Made by a program: the position numbers and the translations under genes. Positions 1 through 8,992 of a stretch of DNA of 64,000 nucleotides are shown piece after piece. The stretch covers positions 31,828 to 95,827 of the forward strand of contig NZ_MUXV01000012.1 of assembly GCF_002014975.1 (NCBI RefSeq). Direction: 5' to 3'. Source of the stretch: Moraxella bovis (lineage in GTDB: Bacteria > Pseudomonadota > Gammaproteobacteria > Pseudomonadales > Moraxellaceae). How positions within the stretch are numbered: the first letter of the stretch is position 1; every line of letters begins with the position of its first letter. The notes beneath the pieces were generated by a model, which saw only the letters and a list, made by a program, of their open reading frames with translations, was not told the DNA's origin and made no database searches.

Positions 1-760
1 GATGATTTTGACCACGCTTGGCATGGGTTTTGGCGAGATTGTCAGCACCATAAAAGAGCCACAGGTTTTTTATGCCATTAAATTATCCCTATCCATGGCG
101 ATTTTGGCGACCTTGACCAACCTAGTCTTTGGCACGCTCATCGCTTGGGTGCTGGTGCGGTATGACTTTTGGGGCAAGTCGTTCATCAACGCCCTTGTGG
201 ATTTGCCTTTTGCCCTGCCGACTGCGGTTACAGGCATTTCACTTGCCACGCTCTACGCCCCCACAGGGTTGTTCGGACAAGTGTTTGCCAAACTTGGTAT
301 GGCTACCACAGGCGAGCCGATACGCATTGCCTTTACGCCCATTGGCATTTGGCTGGCTTTGGTGGTGGTGTCGTTTCCTTTTATCGTGCGAGCGGTGCAA
401 CCTGTGCTTGCCGAGCTTTCGGTAGAGTTTGAAGAAGCATCTGCCGTCATGGGGGCGAGCCGTTTGACGACTTTTGTCAAGGTCATCCTGCCCGAGATTG
501 CCCCTGCCATGCTCATCGGTTCGGGTATGATGTTTGCCCGTGCCACAGGCGAGTATGGGTCGGTGATTTTTATCGCAGGCAACATTCCTATGCAATCAGA
601 AATCCTACCGCTTATCATCGTCTCAAAATTGGAGCAATTTGACGTGGCGGGTGCGTCCTGCGTGGCACTATTTATGCTCCTTGTGTCGCTTGTGGTGCTA
701 TTTGCAATTAACTTTGCCCAATGGAAATTATCATCACGGCTTGGGGCAAAAACGAATTAA
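1..760 (+). CDS. cysT: Sulfate/thiosulfate ABC transporter permease CysT (5' end outside window)
   Basis: Inner-membrane permease that pairs with CysW to form the channel of the sulfate/thiosulfate importer; the ATPase is CysA. The visible 252 residues match CysT from about its second membrane helix onward, and the family is normally about 275-280 aa. The first helix therefore lies upstream, and the ATG at position 2 is probably internal. The permease EAA loop is visible around residues 141-165 (EEASAVMGAS...LPEIAP), followed by the GEYG..IFIAGN segment typical of CysT. The next gene, cysW, is 250 bp away, whereas these two genes often nearly touch. The substrate-binding protein is not in the window and may lie upstream. 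Family assignment is firm. Confidence 0.93.
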   Translation, partial: MILTTLGMGFGEIVSTIKEPQVFYAIKLSLSMAILATLTNLVFGTLIAWVLVRYDFWGKSFINALVDLPFALPTAVTGISLATLYAPTGLFGQVFAKLGMATTGEPIRIAFTPIGIWLALVVVSFPFIVRAVQPVLAELSVEFEEASAVMGASRLTTFVKVILPEIAPAMLIGSGMMFARATGEYGSVIFIAGNIPMQSEILPLIIVSKLEQFDVAGASCVALFMLLVSLVVLFAINFAQWKLSSRLGAKTN

Positions 761-854
761 AATGAATTTATTGTTAAAGATAAATTTAATATAAAACACA
801 TGGTAATTTAATTATTTTTTTTAAAAATGGTTAATTAAATTTTGGAGAAATTTA

Positions 855-892
855 TTATCTTGGGCGAATAAATTGCCCCTACACGTCCAATT
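855..892. repeat. Short palindromic repeat between cysT and cysW
   Basis: An imperfect inverted repeat, GGGCGAAT.AATTGCCC, at 862-879 is followed by CCTACACGTCC. Almost the same unit, including the CTACAC.TCC tail, recurs at 38498-38528 in the spacer before scpB. It belongs to a REP-like family of GGGCGAAT...ATTCGCCC hairpins. It lies in the unusually long cysT-cysW spacer and could act as an RNA hairpin in the operon transcript. Confidence 0.6.
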
Positions 893-1010
893 TAAAATAT
901 GTATTTATTTAATCATAATTTAAAATTGCAAATTGCAAAAAGTAAATTATCATTTTGCATTTACCCAATTTTTAAAACCCATTTAAACCCAAACCCAACA
1001 CGGAAATAAC

Positions 1011-1862
1011 ATGGCAACCCAATCCACCTACGACTACCAAAACCACCCCGCCACCAAAGACCCTACATGGGTCAAATACACACTCATCGCTTTGGCGGTG
1101 TCGTTTATGGCGGTCATGCTCGTTGTGCCACTGATTGCCGTGTTTTATGAAGCCCTAAAAGACGGCGTAAGTACCTATCTGTCCGCCCTTACCGACCCTG
1201 ACGCACTGCACGCCATTAAGCTCACCTTAATCACCACCGCCATTGTCCTGCCTATCAATACCGTGATTGGCGTAGCGTTAGCATACCTGATTACTCGGCA
1301 CAAATTTCGGGGCAAATTTATCATCACCACCTTGCTGGATTTACCCTTTGCGGTGTCGCCTGTCGTGGCGGGCTTGATGTTTGTGCTACTGTTTGGGGCA
1401 AATACACTCATCGGCTCGTTTTTTGAGAGCCTAGGCATAAAAATCATCTTTGCCACCACAGGCATTGTGCTTGCCACGCTGTTTGTAACCTTTCCCTTTA
1501 TTGCCCGAGAGATTATTCCGCTCATGCAGTCCATTGGCGATAGCGAAGAAGAAGCAAGTCTCACACTTGGGGCGAACGGCTGGCAGATGTTTTGGCATGT
1601 TACCCTGCCCAATATCAAATGGGCGTTGCTCTACGGCATTATCCTAACCAACGCTCGGGCAATGGGCGAGTTTGGGGCGGTGTCGGTCGTGTCGGGGCAT
1701 ATTCGAGGCGAGACGAACACCATGCCACTGCTCATTGAGATTGCCTATAACGAATATGCCTTTACCACCGCTTTTGCCCTGTCAAGCCTGCTTGCCTTGC
1801 TTGCTCTTGTTACCCTTGGGGTGCAAAATATAATGAGTCGTAAAAAGGTTGGGCGAAGTTAA
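1011..1862 (+). CDS. cysW: Sulfate/thiosulfate ABC transporter permease CysW
   Basis: Second inner-membrane permease subunit of the sulfate/thiosulfate importer. The 283 aa length is normal for CysW. A hydrophobic N-terminal helix (about residues 24-46) is followed by further membrane segments. The EAA loop is visible near residues 181-205 (EEEASLTLGANGWQMFWHV), and GEFGAVSVVSGHIRG is characteristic of CysW. The ATG at 1011 is preceded by a weak GGAA ribosome site. It sits between cysT and cysA on the same strand, which supports one sulfate-uptake operon. No CysB site was recognised with confidence. Confidence 0.95.
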   Translation: MATQSTYDYQNHPATKDPTWVKYTLIALAVSFMAVMLVVPLIAVFYEALKDGVSTYLSALTDPDALHAIKLTLITTAIVLPINTVIGVALAYLITRHKFRGKFIITTLLDLPFAVSPVVAGLMFVLLFGANTLIGSFFESLGIKIIFATTGIVLATLFVTFPFIAREIIPLMQSIGDSEEEASLTLGANGWQMFWHVTLPNIKWALLYGIILTNARAMGEFGAVSVVSGHIRGETNTMPLLIEIAYNEYAFTTAFALSSLLALLALVTLGVQNIMSRKKVGRS

Positions 1863-1974
1863 GTTTTTTAATTTGTTTAAATTGGATTTTTAATTAAAAT
1901 TTAGGTAAACCAATTACCATTTATCAAATATTTTTAACTTGTAAAATCAATTCATCATCAACACGGATACCACC

Positions 1975-2694
1975 ATGAGCATTGATATTAAAAACATTCA
2001 TAAACGCTTTGGCGAATTTACCGCCTTAAATGACGTAAGTTTTTCGGTCAATTCTGGCGAACTTGCCACGCTACTTGGACCATCAGGCTGTGGTAAAACC
2101 ACCTTACTGCGGATTATTGCAGGGCTGGAGACGTCGGACACAGGGCGGATTTATTTTGACGGCACGGACGTAACCGACACGCCCGTGCAACAGCGTGGGA
2201 TAGGCTTTGTTTTTCAAAACTACGCCCTATTTCGCCACAAAACAGTCGCCCAAAACATCGCTTTTGGCTTAGAGCTACTGCCCAAACACCAACGTCCCAC
2301 AGGGGGCGAGATTGATAAGCGAGTGGCACAGCTTCTTGATTTGATTCAACTTCCCCGCACCAAAGACCGCTATCCGCATGAGCTGTCGGGCGGTCAGCGT
2401 CAGCGTGTGGCATTGGCTCGGGCGATTGCCACAAACCCCAAGCTACTTCTTCTTGATGAGCCGTTTGGGGCGCTGGACGCCAAAGTGCGTAAAGAGCTAC
2501 GCACGTCCCTACGCCAAATCCAAAAGGACATTGGCATCACGTCCATCATGGTAACGCACGACCAAGAAGAAGCGGTTGCCGTGTCGGACACCATTGTCAT
2601 TATGAATCATGGTGTGGTGGAGCAACTGGGCAAGCCTGATGAGCTATTTGCCCGTCCTAATAGCGAATTTGTGGTGGATTTTTTGGGGCTTTAA
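1975..2694 (+). CDS. cysA: Sulfate ABC transporter ATP-binding protein CysA, short form
   Basis: ATPase of the sulfate/thiosulfate importer. It shows Walker A GPSGCGKT (residues 35-42), the signature LSGGQRQRVALARA, Walker B LLLLDEP with the D-loop GALD, and the H-loop VTHDQEEA. It is only 239 aa, while E. coli CysA is about 365 aa. The protein stops right after the FVVDFLG segment that precedes the C-terminal TOBE-type regulatory domain. I see no continuation of that domain in any frame downstream, so this looks like a real C-terminal loss and not a recent frameshift. The nucleotide-binding domain itself is intact, so the importer is probably functional. It is the last gene of cysT-cysW-cysA. 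Confidence 0.93.
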   Translation: MSIDIKNIHKRFGEFTALNDVSFSVNSGELATLLGPSGCGKTTLLRIIAGLETSDTGRIYFDGTDVTDTPVQQRGIGFVFQNYALFRHKTVAQNIAFGLELLPKHQRPTGGEIDKRVAQLLDLIQLPRTKDRYPHELSGGQRQRVALARAIATNPKLLLLDEPFGALDAKVRKELRTSLRQIQKDIGITSIMVTHDQEEAVAVSDTIVIMNHGVVEQLGKPDELFARPNSEFVVDFLGL

Positions 2695-2853
2695 AACATC
2701 ATTCTATTTAGCTGATTAAATGGTGCGTATTACGCCCTACCGCCAATGGGTGTGTTTTGACTTTAAATGATAATATAAAAACCACCTTGTAAATATTTTA
2801 AGATTATGTTAAATAAACTAAACATAAAAAATACGCCCCATTGGACGTGCTTT

Positions 2854-3133
2854 TAGGGCGTGCCTGCCTTTGGTATTTGCAATGAAAAATGCCTGTTAAA
2901 AAAGCAGGGAAATCGCCCGTTTTTCAAAGAAAAACTTGAGACTGATAGTTATTCCATCAAGCAAGTTTTCGCCTTCGAGCCACAATCCGACCACTTAATT
3001 TTAAAAATTAAGTAAAAAATCTTAAAATTTACACAGTTAAGTGGTCGGATAGCCATTTTTCATGCAAAAATCGATAAAAACGTTAAATTTTCATCTTATT
3101 TTATAAAATGTTATCAATGGCAGGCACGCCCTA
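2854..3133. mobile_element. MITE-like element, copy 1 (280 bp, TA-flanked)
   Basis: The ends are perfect 15-bp inverted repeats, TAGGGCGTGCCTGCC and its complement. TA on each side fits the TA target duplication of IS630/Tc1-mariner type elements. There is no transposase inside. Related copies are at 16531-16737, 25379-25465 (left part only) and 63876-64000 (right part inverted, cut by the window edge). Compared with copy 2, this copy carries about 70 extra bases around 2984-3050 bounded by the inverted repeat CCGACCACTTAA / TTAAGTGGTCGG. It lies between the convergent ends of cysA and adk. Confidence 0.8.
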
Positions 3134-3146
3134 CTAGTTAATGAAA

Positions 3147-3862
<716 letters not shown>

Positions 3863-3876
3863 GTGGTATTTGCATT

Positions 3877-5139
3877 TTACGGCACGATTTGTGAGATTTC
3901 CAAATTGACCGTATTTTGCCCTTTTTGTAATATCACAGGGTTCGCCATCAAGTCGCCCGATTCGCTGACCGCCCCACCACTGTGGCTGATACGGGCATTG
4001 ACTGCAAGGCTAACCCCTGCTTCACGCCCTGCCGTCAAGGTACGCTCGGGCATCATCGCATCCAAATCACTAAGCGACACCGTTACTCCCTGCACTAACT
4101 CACGCACCGATAAGCGTTTGACCGCATAAGGAGCACCGCCTGCCACGTCCGAGATAGAGACGAACAGCACGGCATTCTCATCGATTTGGGGGAGCAGACT
4201 GCTTGCCACACTCACATGGACATTGACCCCTGCCATCGCTTTGGCTTCTTGGGCGTGAATGGTCGCCATCAGCTCATCTAGGCTTGCCAATGCCGACTGC
4301 CTGTCCGCACCGCCCTTACTGGTGATACTCTCACGCAGTTTGGCAACCCATGCCTTTGCCATCGTAAAGTTATTGGCACGTGTCTCGCTCATCGCCATCA
4401 TCATCATCGCCCCTTCATGGTCTGGGGTGTTTGAGAGTATGCCATGCAGGACATCACGAGCGGTCGCATCTAGCACGCCATTATTGGCAAAAAAGCTGGT
4501 CTGAGCATAAGTAATGGCAATCTCATCATTGCTCTGGTCAAGACGATAAGCACGAGCTAAGGCTTCTAAGGCTTGGGGCGTGGCTTCTAGTGCCATGAAC
4601 AGCTCGGACAGTCGCATCCAGCGGTTGGGGTCATGGGCGTGATGATGAACGTTGGTCTGCATGGCACTAATGAGTGCGGTGCTATCGGCGGTCGCCCACT
4701 CGGGGGGCGTGTCTATCTTGCCTGTTAGCAAATCGTCTGCCACTTGTCCCACGCTGTCTTGGGCTTGCCATAGCTTAAACACAGACGTGCGGTCAGCGGT
4801 TGTCAGATAAGCAAGCCCTGCCAGCACAGGTATCCACACCATGACAATGGCACGGCTTTTGATACCCACAGGAGCATAGGTCTCGGCATGGGTTTGGGCG
4901 TCTAGCAGTTGGCGTTTGAGTTCAATCTCGCCTGCCTGAAAAGTCGCATCATCAATCCGCCCTGCTTCTTTGTCCGCTTGTAGCTCGGCAATCCGCTCGC
5001 CAAACACCGCCACATTGACCGCCATGAGCTGATTATCCACCGCCTTTTGTCCTTTAAGCCACGGATAAATCACCACCAATGCCAATACCACGCACAGCAG
5101 TACGGCTAAACTAAAAAACAAGAACAGCGTGGGGGTCAT
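3877..5139 (-). CDS. ccmI: Cytochrome c maturation protein CcmI
   Basis: Membrane-anchored apocytochrome c chaperone of the System I haem-ligation complex (with CcmF and CcmH). The 420 aa protein has an N-terminal hydrophobic helix (about residues 4-26), a cytoplasmic stretch, a second membrane segment near residues 95-112 (IVMVWIPVLAGLAYL), and then a periplasmic part with TPR-like helices. A C-terminal domain follows, as in long CcmI/CycH proteins. Its ATG overlaps the ccmH stop by 4 bp (ATGA), so the two are translationally coupled. It is the last gene of ccmFGHI. Confidence 0.9.
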   Translation of the reverse strand: MTPTLFLFFSLAVLLCVVLALVVIYPWLKGQKAVDNQLMAVNVAVFGERIAELQADKEAGRIDDATFQAGEIELKRQLLDAQTHAETYAPVGIKSRAIVMVWIPVLAGLAYLTTADRTSVFKLWQAQDSVGQVADDLLTGKIDTPPEWATADSTALISAMQTNVHHHAHDPNRWMRLSELFMALEATPQALEALARAYRLDQSNDEIAITYAQTSFFANNGVLDATARDVLHGILSNTPDHEGAMMMMAMSETRANNFTMAKAWVAKLRESITSKGGADRQSALASLDELMATIHAQEAKAMAGVNVHVSVASSLLPQIDENAVLFVSISDVAGGAPYAVKRLSVRELVQGVTVSLSDLDAMMPERTLTAGREAGVSLAVNARISHSGGAVSESGDLMANPVILQKGQNTVNLEISQIVP

Positions 5140-5705
5140 GGCGTATCCTTATCGGTTTGGGTGTGGGAATTTTGGGAATTTTGAGCATTAGAATGTTGGG
5201 CTTGCTCTGATTTGGGGCTTTGATGTTTGGCTAAAATCTGAGCAACTCGCTCTTCTTCGGCTTTGGATAAGGCATTGACTTCATCGACCGCCACCGTCCG
5301 CCCTTTTTTGGCTTTATAAACCCAGCCTAAGATAAACACCACCAACAAAATGGGCGGAAAAAACCACAAAATCCACGTGGACGGACGTACAGGCGGTTTA
5401 TAACTGATAAAATCGCCATAGCTATCAAACATAAACTGACGAATCTCGGCATCACTCCTGCCATCCTGTATCATCTGATAGGTTTGGTTTTTTAAATCCA
5501 CCGCAATCGGAGCGTCCGACCCTGCTAAGTTTTGGTTTTGGCATTTGGGGCAACGTAACTCTTCGATGAGTGCCTTATAACGGGCTTCGTCTTCGGCACT
5601 TTTAAATTCATAAATCTCAATCGCCCCAAAACTTGCCGTACTTATCATCAAAGTCCCGACCACTGCCAGTATGGATAAGGTGTGTTTTAAATAAAATTTC
5701 ATCAT
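5136..5705 (-). CDS. ccmH: Cytochrome c maturation protein CcmH
   Basis: Thiol-redox protein that presents reduced apocytochrome c for haem attachment. It carries the family motif LRCPKCQNQN after a signal/anchor helix, and a C-terminal membrane helix (TWILWFFPPILLVVFILGW). The tail is rich in Q, S and N. Several ATGs crowd the start (5711, 5705, 5702). I prefer 5705 because it gives a 4-bp ATGA overlap with ccmG, like the other junctions in this operon. The family length (about 150-190 aa) fits. It is a single-domain CcmH, with CcmI as a separate gene. Confidence 0.92.
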   Translation of the reverse strand: MMKFYLKHTLSILAVVGTLMISTASFGAIEIYEFKSAEDEARYKALIEELRCPKCQNQNLAGSDAPIAVDLKNQTYQMIQDGRSDAEIRQFMFDSYGDFISYKPPVRPSTWILWFFPPILLVVFILGWVYKAKKGRTVAVDEVNALSKAEEERVAQILAKHQSPKSEQAQHSNAQNSQNSHTQTDKDTP

Positions 5706-6283
5706 TGGCACGCCTGTGTTCTTTGGGTTTCATCCGCTTGGGGATTGGCTAGGGCGTCCATGCATGGTTTGATACTTGCCGTCCAGTTGCCTTCGTGTAT
5801 CTCGCCTGTGATGTGCTTATAGACCACGCCGTTGCCGTCCACCACGAACGTCTCGGGTGCTCCTGTCAGTCCTAGACTTAGCCCATATCTACCGTCCAAA
5901 TCCTGCACCGAGTACAAAAACGGGTCTTTGTATTGGTTCAAATACCCCAACGCATCGGCAAGCTCATCTTTGTAATTCATGCCCACCATTGGCACGCCTT
6001 GGGCGTGTAGCTCCATTAAAAAGGGGTGTTCCACCTTACAAGTCGGACACCATGACCCCCACACGTTCATTAAAAATGGCGTTTTTGGCAAATTGTCATT
6101 GGTCATTATCCGATTGGGGTCAGATAATAAGGGCAGGCTAAACGCTGGCAAGGGCTTATTCATGCTTGTAGTAACCACGATGTCTGTTGGCTTACCCAAA
6201 CGGTTAAAAAACATCACCATGAGCAAGGCAAAGATGATAAAGGGAATCAAAAAAATCATCATGCGTTTTTGAGTGCGGTTCAT
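5702..6283 (-). CDS. ccmG: Thiol:disulfide interchange protein CcmG/DsbE
   Basis: Periplasmic thioredoxin-fold reductant for cytochrome c maturation, anchored by an N-terminal helix (about residues 9-26). The active site is WCPTC in the context VWGSWCPTCKVEHP. The conserved GLTGAPETFVVDGNG segment carries the cis-proline. The 193 aa length is normal. The ATG overlaps the ccmF stop by 4 bp and the 3' end overlaps ccmH, so the order ccmF-G-H-I is a tight operon. Confidence 0.95.
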   Translation of the reverse strand: MNRTQKRMMIFLIPFIIFALLMVMFFNRLGKPTDIVVTTSMNKPLPAFSLPLLSDPNRIMTNDNLPKTPFLMNVWGSWCPTCKVEHPFLMELHAQGVPMVGMNYKDELADALGYLNQYKDPFLYSVQDLDGRYGLSLGLTGAPETFVVDGNGVVYKHITGEIHEGNWTASIKPCMDALANPQADETQRTQACQ

Positions 6284-8445
6284 GGTGTCATCTCCCCTGC
6301 ATTGTCATTAGCTTTTGTGGTTTGGCTGTCTTTGTTGTTATCTTTGCTAATGCTTTCATCATCTTTGACAACTTTTTCACCATTTTTGATAACCTTGCCA
6401 TTATCTTTGCTGTTATTTTTGCCATTGTCTTGATTAACCGTTGTTGGGCTTGGCTTGCTCTTTGCCAAATCCGCCTTGACTTTTTTCATGCGATAGCGTT
6501 TATCAAGCATGGCAATAAACCCACCCAACGCCATGATGATAGAGCCAAGCCATAGCCAACGCACCATGGGCTTGACGTGTACACGTACCGCCCAAGTGTT
6601 ATTATCCACCTTACCGTCTTTGACAATCGGCTCGCCTAGGGCGACATACAGCTCATTAAACAGGCTCGCTCGCAGTCCCACTTCGGTCATCGGCATCATC
6701 GAGACGACATAGTTTCGCTTTTCAGGATAGAGCGTGGTAATGAGCCTGCCATCTGCTTTGACTTGTATGGTCGCCCGTGTGGCATCGTAGTTGGAGCCTT
6801 GCACTAGGTCAAAATCTTGTAGATAAAAATCATAACCCTGCACATGCATGCTATCACCCACCGTCATCGCCACGTCTTTTTCCATGCTTAACGCACTCAC
6901 GCCTGCCACGCCCAGTGCGGTGACCAGCACACCGATATGGGCGATTTGCATGCCATAATAGCTTGGGCTAAGTTTACGCAGTCCATTGGTAAACCCCTTG
7001 GCATGGCGAGTCTTATCCTTAATATCAAGCCCGATAAACAGTAGCACCCACGCCGACAGACTTGCCGTGATATAAATGGTATGGTCAAAGGGCGTATTCT
7101 CACCCAGTAGGTTTATCATATACCAACCCACCACACCCAGTAGCAAGCTACACACTACCGTCATCATAAGTACTTTTAGCATGGGACGGCTGTCGTATTT
7201 ATACCGCATGGTCGCCCCCACCCCCATAAAGGCAAGTAACACCCATGATAATGGCACAAACAACGCATTAAAATACGGCGAGCCCACCGAGACTTGACCG
7301 AGTTTAAAGGCATCAGCGATAATCGGATACAGCGTGCCTAACAGCACCACCAGTGTCGCCACTAGCAGAATGATGTTATTAATAACCAGTATGGTCTCAC
7401 GGGATTTTAACTGATAAAAACTCTCCACGGTCAAACGCCAACCACGCAGAGCAAACATCAATAAGCCCCCGCCAATGACCACCCCTAAAATCGCTAAAAT
7501 CGCCATCCCACGAGTCGGGTCAGCGGCGAACGAATGCACAGAGGTGATCACACCCGAACGCACCAAAAACGTCCCCAAGAGCGACAGAGCAAAGCCAAAA
7601 ATGGCAAGCATAATCGTCCACGCCTTGAATACGCCACGTTTTTCGGTAACGGCAAGCGAGTGCATGAGAGCAGTACTGGCAAGCCACGGCATCAAGGACG
7701 CATTCTCCACAGGGTCCCAAAACCACCAACCACCCCAACCGAGCTCATAATACGCCCACCACGACCCAATGGCAATCCCTAAGGTCAAAAACACCCACGC
7801 CGCCACCGTCCACGGACGAGACCACCGTGTCCACACCGCATCAAGCCGACCCGCCCACAGGCTTGCCATACAAAAGGCAAATGGCACGGCAAGCCCCACA
7901 TAACCCATGTACAGCATGGGCGGATGAAAAATAAGTCCGGGGTCTTGGAGCAGTGGGTTCAAATCCGCCCCGTCCACAGGCAGATTTGGCAGTGTCCGCA
8001 CAAAGGGATTTGAAGTAAAGGTCAGCATGGCAAGCATCATCACTTGCACCCCACCAAGCACCGACAGCACTCTGGCTCGCATGTCCAGCGGTAGCCCACG
8101 GCTACACACCGCCACAAGCATACACCACGTCGCCAGTATCGTCAGCCACAGCAGTAGCGAGCCTTCATGTCCGCCCCATGTCGCTGATAGCTTATAGTAC
8201 CACGGGAGCAGGCTGTTAGAATGCCCTGCCACATACACCAAACTAAAATCGTTGTACAAAAACCCTGCCATGAGTGCCACAAAGGACACCAGCATCGCCA
8301 AAAACCCTGCCACGGCAAGGCTTGGGGCAAGGCGTTGCCAAGCGGTCTGATGTTTTATCACGCCCAGTGCAGGCAGGACGGTTTGTAGTATCGCAAGCAC
8401 CAACGCAAGCAGTAAGGCGAAATACCCCAGTTCGGTGATTAGCAT
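6280..8445 (-). CDS. ccmF: Cytochrome c haem lyase subunit CcmF
   Basis: Polytopic inner-membrane haem lyase component. The tryptophan-rich haem-handling signature WGGWWFWDPVENASLMPWL is near residue 236, and many membrane helices surround it. The length of 721 aa exceeds the usual 640-660. The extra is a C-terminal tail of about 70 residues after the last helix (WLWLGSIIMALGGFIAML), made mostly of K, D, N, S and T. It is the first gene of ccmFGHI here. ccmABCDE, which complete System I, are not in this window. Confidence 0.96.
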   Translation of the reverse strand: MLITELGYFALLLALVLAILQTVLPALGVIKHQTAWQRLAPSLAVAGFLAMLVSFVALMAGFLYNDFSLVYVAGHSNSLLPWYYKLSATWGGHEGSLLLWLTILATWCMLVAVCSRGLPLDMRARVLSVLGGVQVMMLAMLTFTSNPFVRTLPNLPVDGADLNPLLQDPGLIFHPPMLYMGYVGLAVPFAFCMASLWAGRLDAVWTRWSRPWTVAAWVFLTLGIAIGSWWAYYELGWGGWWFWDPVENASLMPWLASTALMHSLAVTEKRGVFKAWTIMLAIFGFALSLLGTFLVRSGVITSVHSFAADPTRGMAILAILGVVIGGGLLMFALRGWRLTVESFYQLKSRETILVINNIILLVATLVVLLGTLYPIIADAFKLGQVSVGSPYFNALFVPLSWVLLAFMGVGATMRYKYDSRPMLKVLMMTVVCSLLLGVVGWYMINLLGENTPFDHTIYITASLSAWVLLFIGLDIKDKTRHAKGFTNGLRKLSPSYYGMQIAHIGVLVTALGVAGVSALSMEKDVAMTVGDSMHVQGYDFYLQDFDLVQGSNYDATRATIQVKADGRLITTLYPEKRNYVVSMMPMTEVGLRASLFNELYVALGEPIVKDGKVDNNTWAVRVHVKPMVRWLWLGSIIMALGGFIAMLDKRYRMKKVKADLAKSKPSPTTVNQDNGKNNSKDNGKVIKNGEKVVKDDESISKDNNKDSQTTKANDNAGEMTP

Positions 8446-8654
8446 AAAGACATTCTCATCAAGTTAGCGACGGCTATTTGGGTTTTGTTTTTATTAATTT
8501 TTAAAAATAAAATTGATAAAAATTTGTTTAAAAATGAATTTTAAAATAAATCATCATATTAATGATATTTAAAATTTATAAGATAATTTTTTAAAAAATA
8601 AATTTAGCCATTTGAATTTTATAAATAGATACAGCCAACAAAATTGAATTTTAC

Positions 8655-8740
8655 TACGGAAACCGTTCGCCCTGAGCTTGTCGAAGGGTTGGTTTCCGTC
8701 ATGGTTCGACAGGCTCACCACGAACGGAAACCGTGGTACT
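8655..8740. repeat. Long hairpin repeat (GTTCGCCCTGAGC family)
   Basis: Two inverted arms lie back to back. The left arm contains CCGTTCGCCCTGAGCTTGTC and the right arm GGTTCGACAGGCTCACCACG, both edged by GGAAACC/GGTTTCC. This GTTCG..CTGAG..GTCGAA hairpin is a widely dispersed intergenic repeat type in bacteria (recalled, not searched). Another copy is nested at 8860-8928 and a degraded one lies near 63825-63860. Confidence 0.75.
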
Positions 8741-8831
8741 TTTTCATTTTGTAGAATGTAAATGGCAGAGTGCATGCCATGCACCATTTAATGCCATAAC
8801 AATCAAGCTTGGCAGTAATTTATTTTGGTAG

Positions 8832-8957
8832 TAGTCTAAAAAGTATGCTGAACTAGTTTTCCGTTCGCCCTGAGCCTGCCTGCGGGTAGGAAAACCGTTA
8901 GGTTTCCCAAGCTCGCCACGAACGGTTTTCTTTGTAACATACTTTTTGAACCAGAGC
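8832..8957. mobile_element. Small inverted-repeat element nested around a hairpin repeat
   Basis: The outer arms contain AAAAAGTATG (8838-8847) and its complement CATACTTTTT (8938-8947). A less exact match extends outward to GTAGTCTA and GAACCAGAGCC. Inside is a second copy of the GTTCGCCCTGAGCC / GCCACGAACGG hairpin (8860-8928). The AAAAAGTATG end preceded by CTCTAG reappears at the very end of the window (63981-64000). This suggests a dispersed small element with no coding content. The boundaries are approximate. Confidence 0.5.
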
Positions 8958-8992
8958 CTTTATTTTAAATTTAAAATAAATATTCAAGCCAC

